Source: Dendrolimus kikuchii
Taxonomy: Eukaryota > Arthropoda > Insecta > Lepidoptera > Lasiocampidae
Direction: 5' to 3'
Assembly: GCA_019925095.2 (NCBI GenBank)
Contig: CM034410.1
Coordinates: 13,976,436-14,040,435, forward strand
DNA: 64,000 nucleotides
This document shows, piece after piece, positions 63,739 through 64,000 of this stretch. A model generated the notes under the pieces. That model searched no databases and was not told where the DNA came from. It saw only the letters and a list, made by a program, of their open reading frames with translations. Each line of letters starts with the position of its first letter. Within the stretch, counting starts at the first letter, position 1. The position numbers were made by a program, and so were the translations under genes.

Positions 63739-64000
63739 AAGTGATTTTTGTCTCTACGCTTATCCTGTGTAGGGTTGCATAGATTTTTTGGCAAAATGAA
63801 AGCCTTGTCTCTACATAGGTCTACAGGGATACAATTTGATAGGTAGATGAAAACGACTGAGCGGACTGTAATTCTATAGGAAACAAACACGAGTAAAAAA
63901 TTTTCTTGAGATTGCGTAATACACTTTTTCATTTCTCATATTCTGAGTGTACACTTGGACTTGCCTTACTTGGGATGAAAACAATACTTTTCGTACCTGG

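Overview
The window reads as AT-rich animal DNA built mostly from transposable elements, most probably from a moth or butterfly. Pointers are the dense short non-autonomous Helitrons with CTAG ends, the repeated tRNA-derived SINEs, the env-bearing BEL element, and the RTE-like LINE pieces whose tails are TATG repeats. No rRNA, free-standing tRNA gene, CRISPR array or bacterial-type operon is visible. The organism is inferred from repeat style, not from a marker gene.

Layout. 1-4.3 kb: repeat fragments. 4.35-12.68 kb: one nearly intact BEL/Pao LTR retrotransposon on the minus strand, with gag-pol (about 1870 codons), an F-type env-like frame, a tRNA-Tyr primer-binding site and identical LTRs; its left LTR is fused to an inverted copy of the R-U5 part of an LTR, making a palindrome of about 217 bp. 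12.7-15.5 kb: AT-rich, sparse repeats. 15.5-31.3 kb: LINE fragments, Helitrons, a hAT-like MITE, solo LTRs, hairpin elements and an unusual 509-bp insert carrying six ATCACTC motifs. 32-36.4 kb: LINE pieces, a minisatellite, the only convincing host-like coding exons (34.48-34.96 kb) and a pile-up of Helitrons. 36.6-45.4 kb: the longest RTE-like copy, more Helitrons and solo LTRs, and a Penelope-like GIY-YIG endonuclease fragment. 45.5-54.5 kb: SINEs, tandem repeats, a GC-rich insert with a 16-bp target duplication and a Harbinger-like MITE. 54.5-64 kb: RTE-like copies, a Penelope fragment split by a Helitron, and an inverted pair of the commonest repeat.

The most abundant repeat (family A, about 310 bp, poly-A ended) occurs about twenty times in both orientations. 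The RTE-like LINE occurs eleven times, usually 5'-truncated; nine copies have flanking duplications of 8-14 bp that are well supported or fairly so. The only unit in which genes plainly work together is the BEL element: gag-pol supplies capsid, protease, reverse transcriptase, RNase H and integrase, and the env-like frame supplies a candidate membrane fusion glycoprotein. It has no usable ATG upstream of its signal-peptide-like stretch, so it would need frameshifting or splicing.
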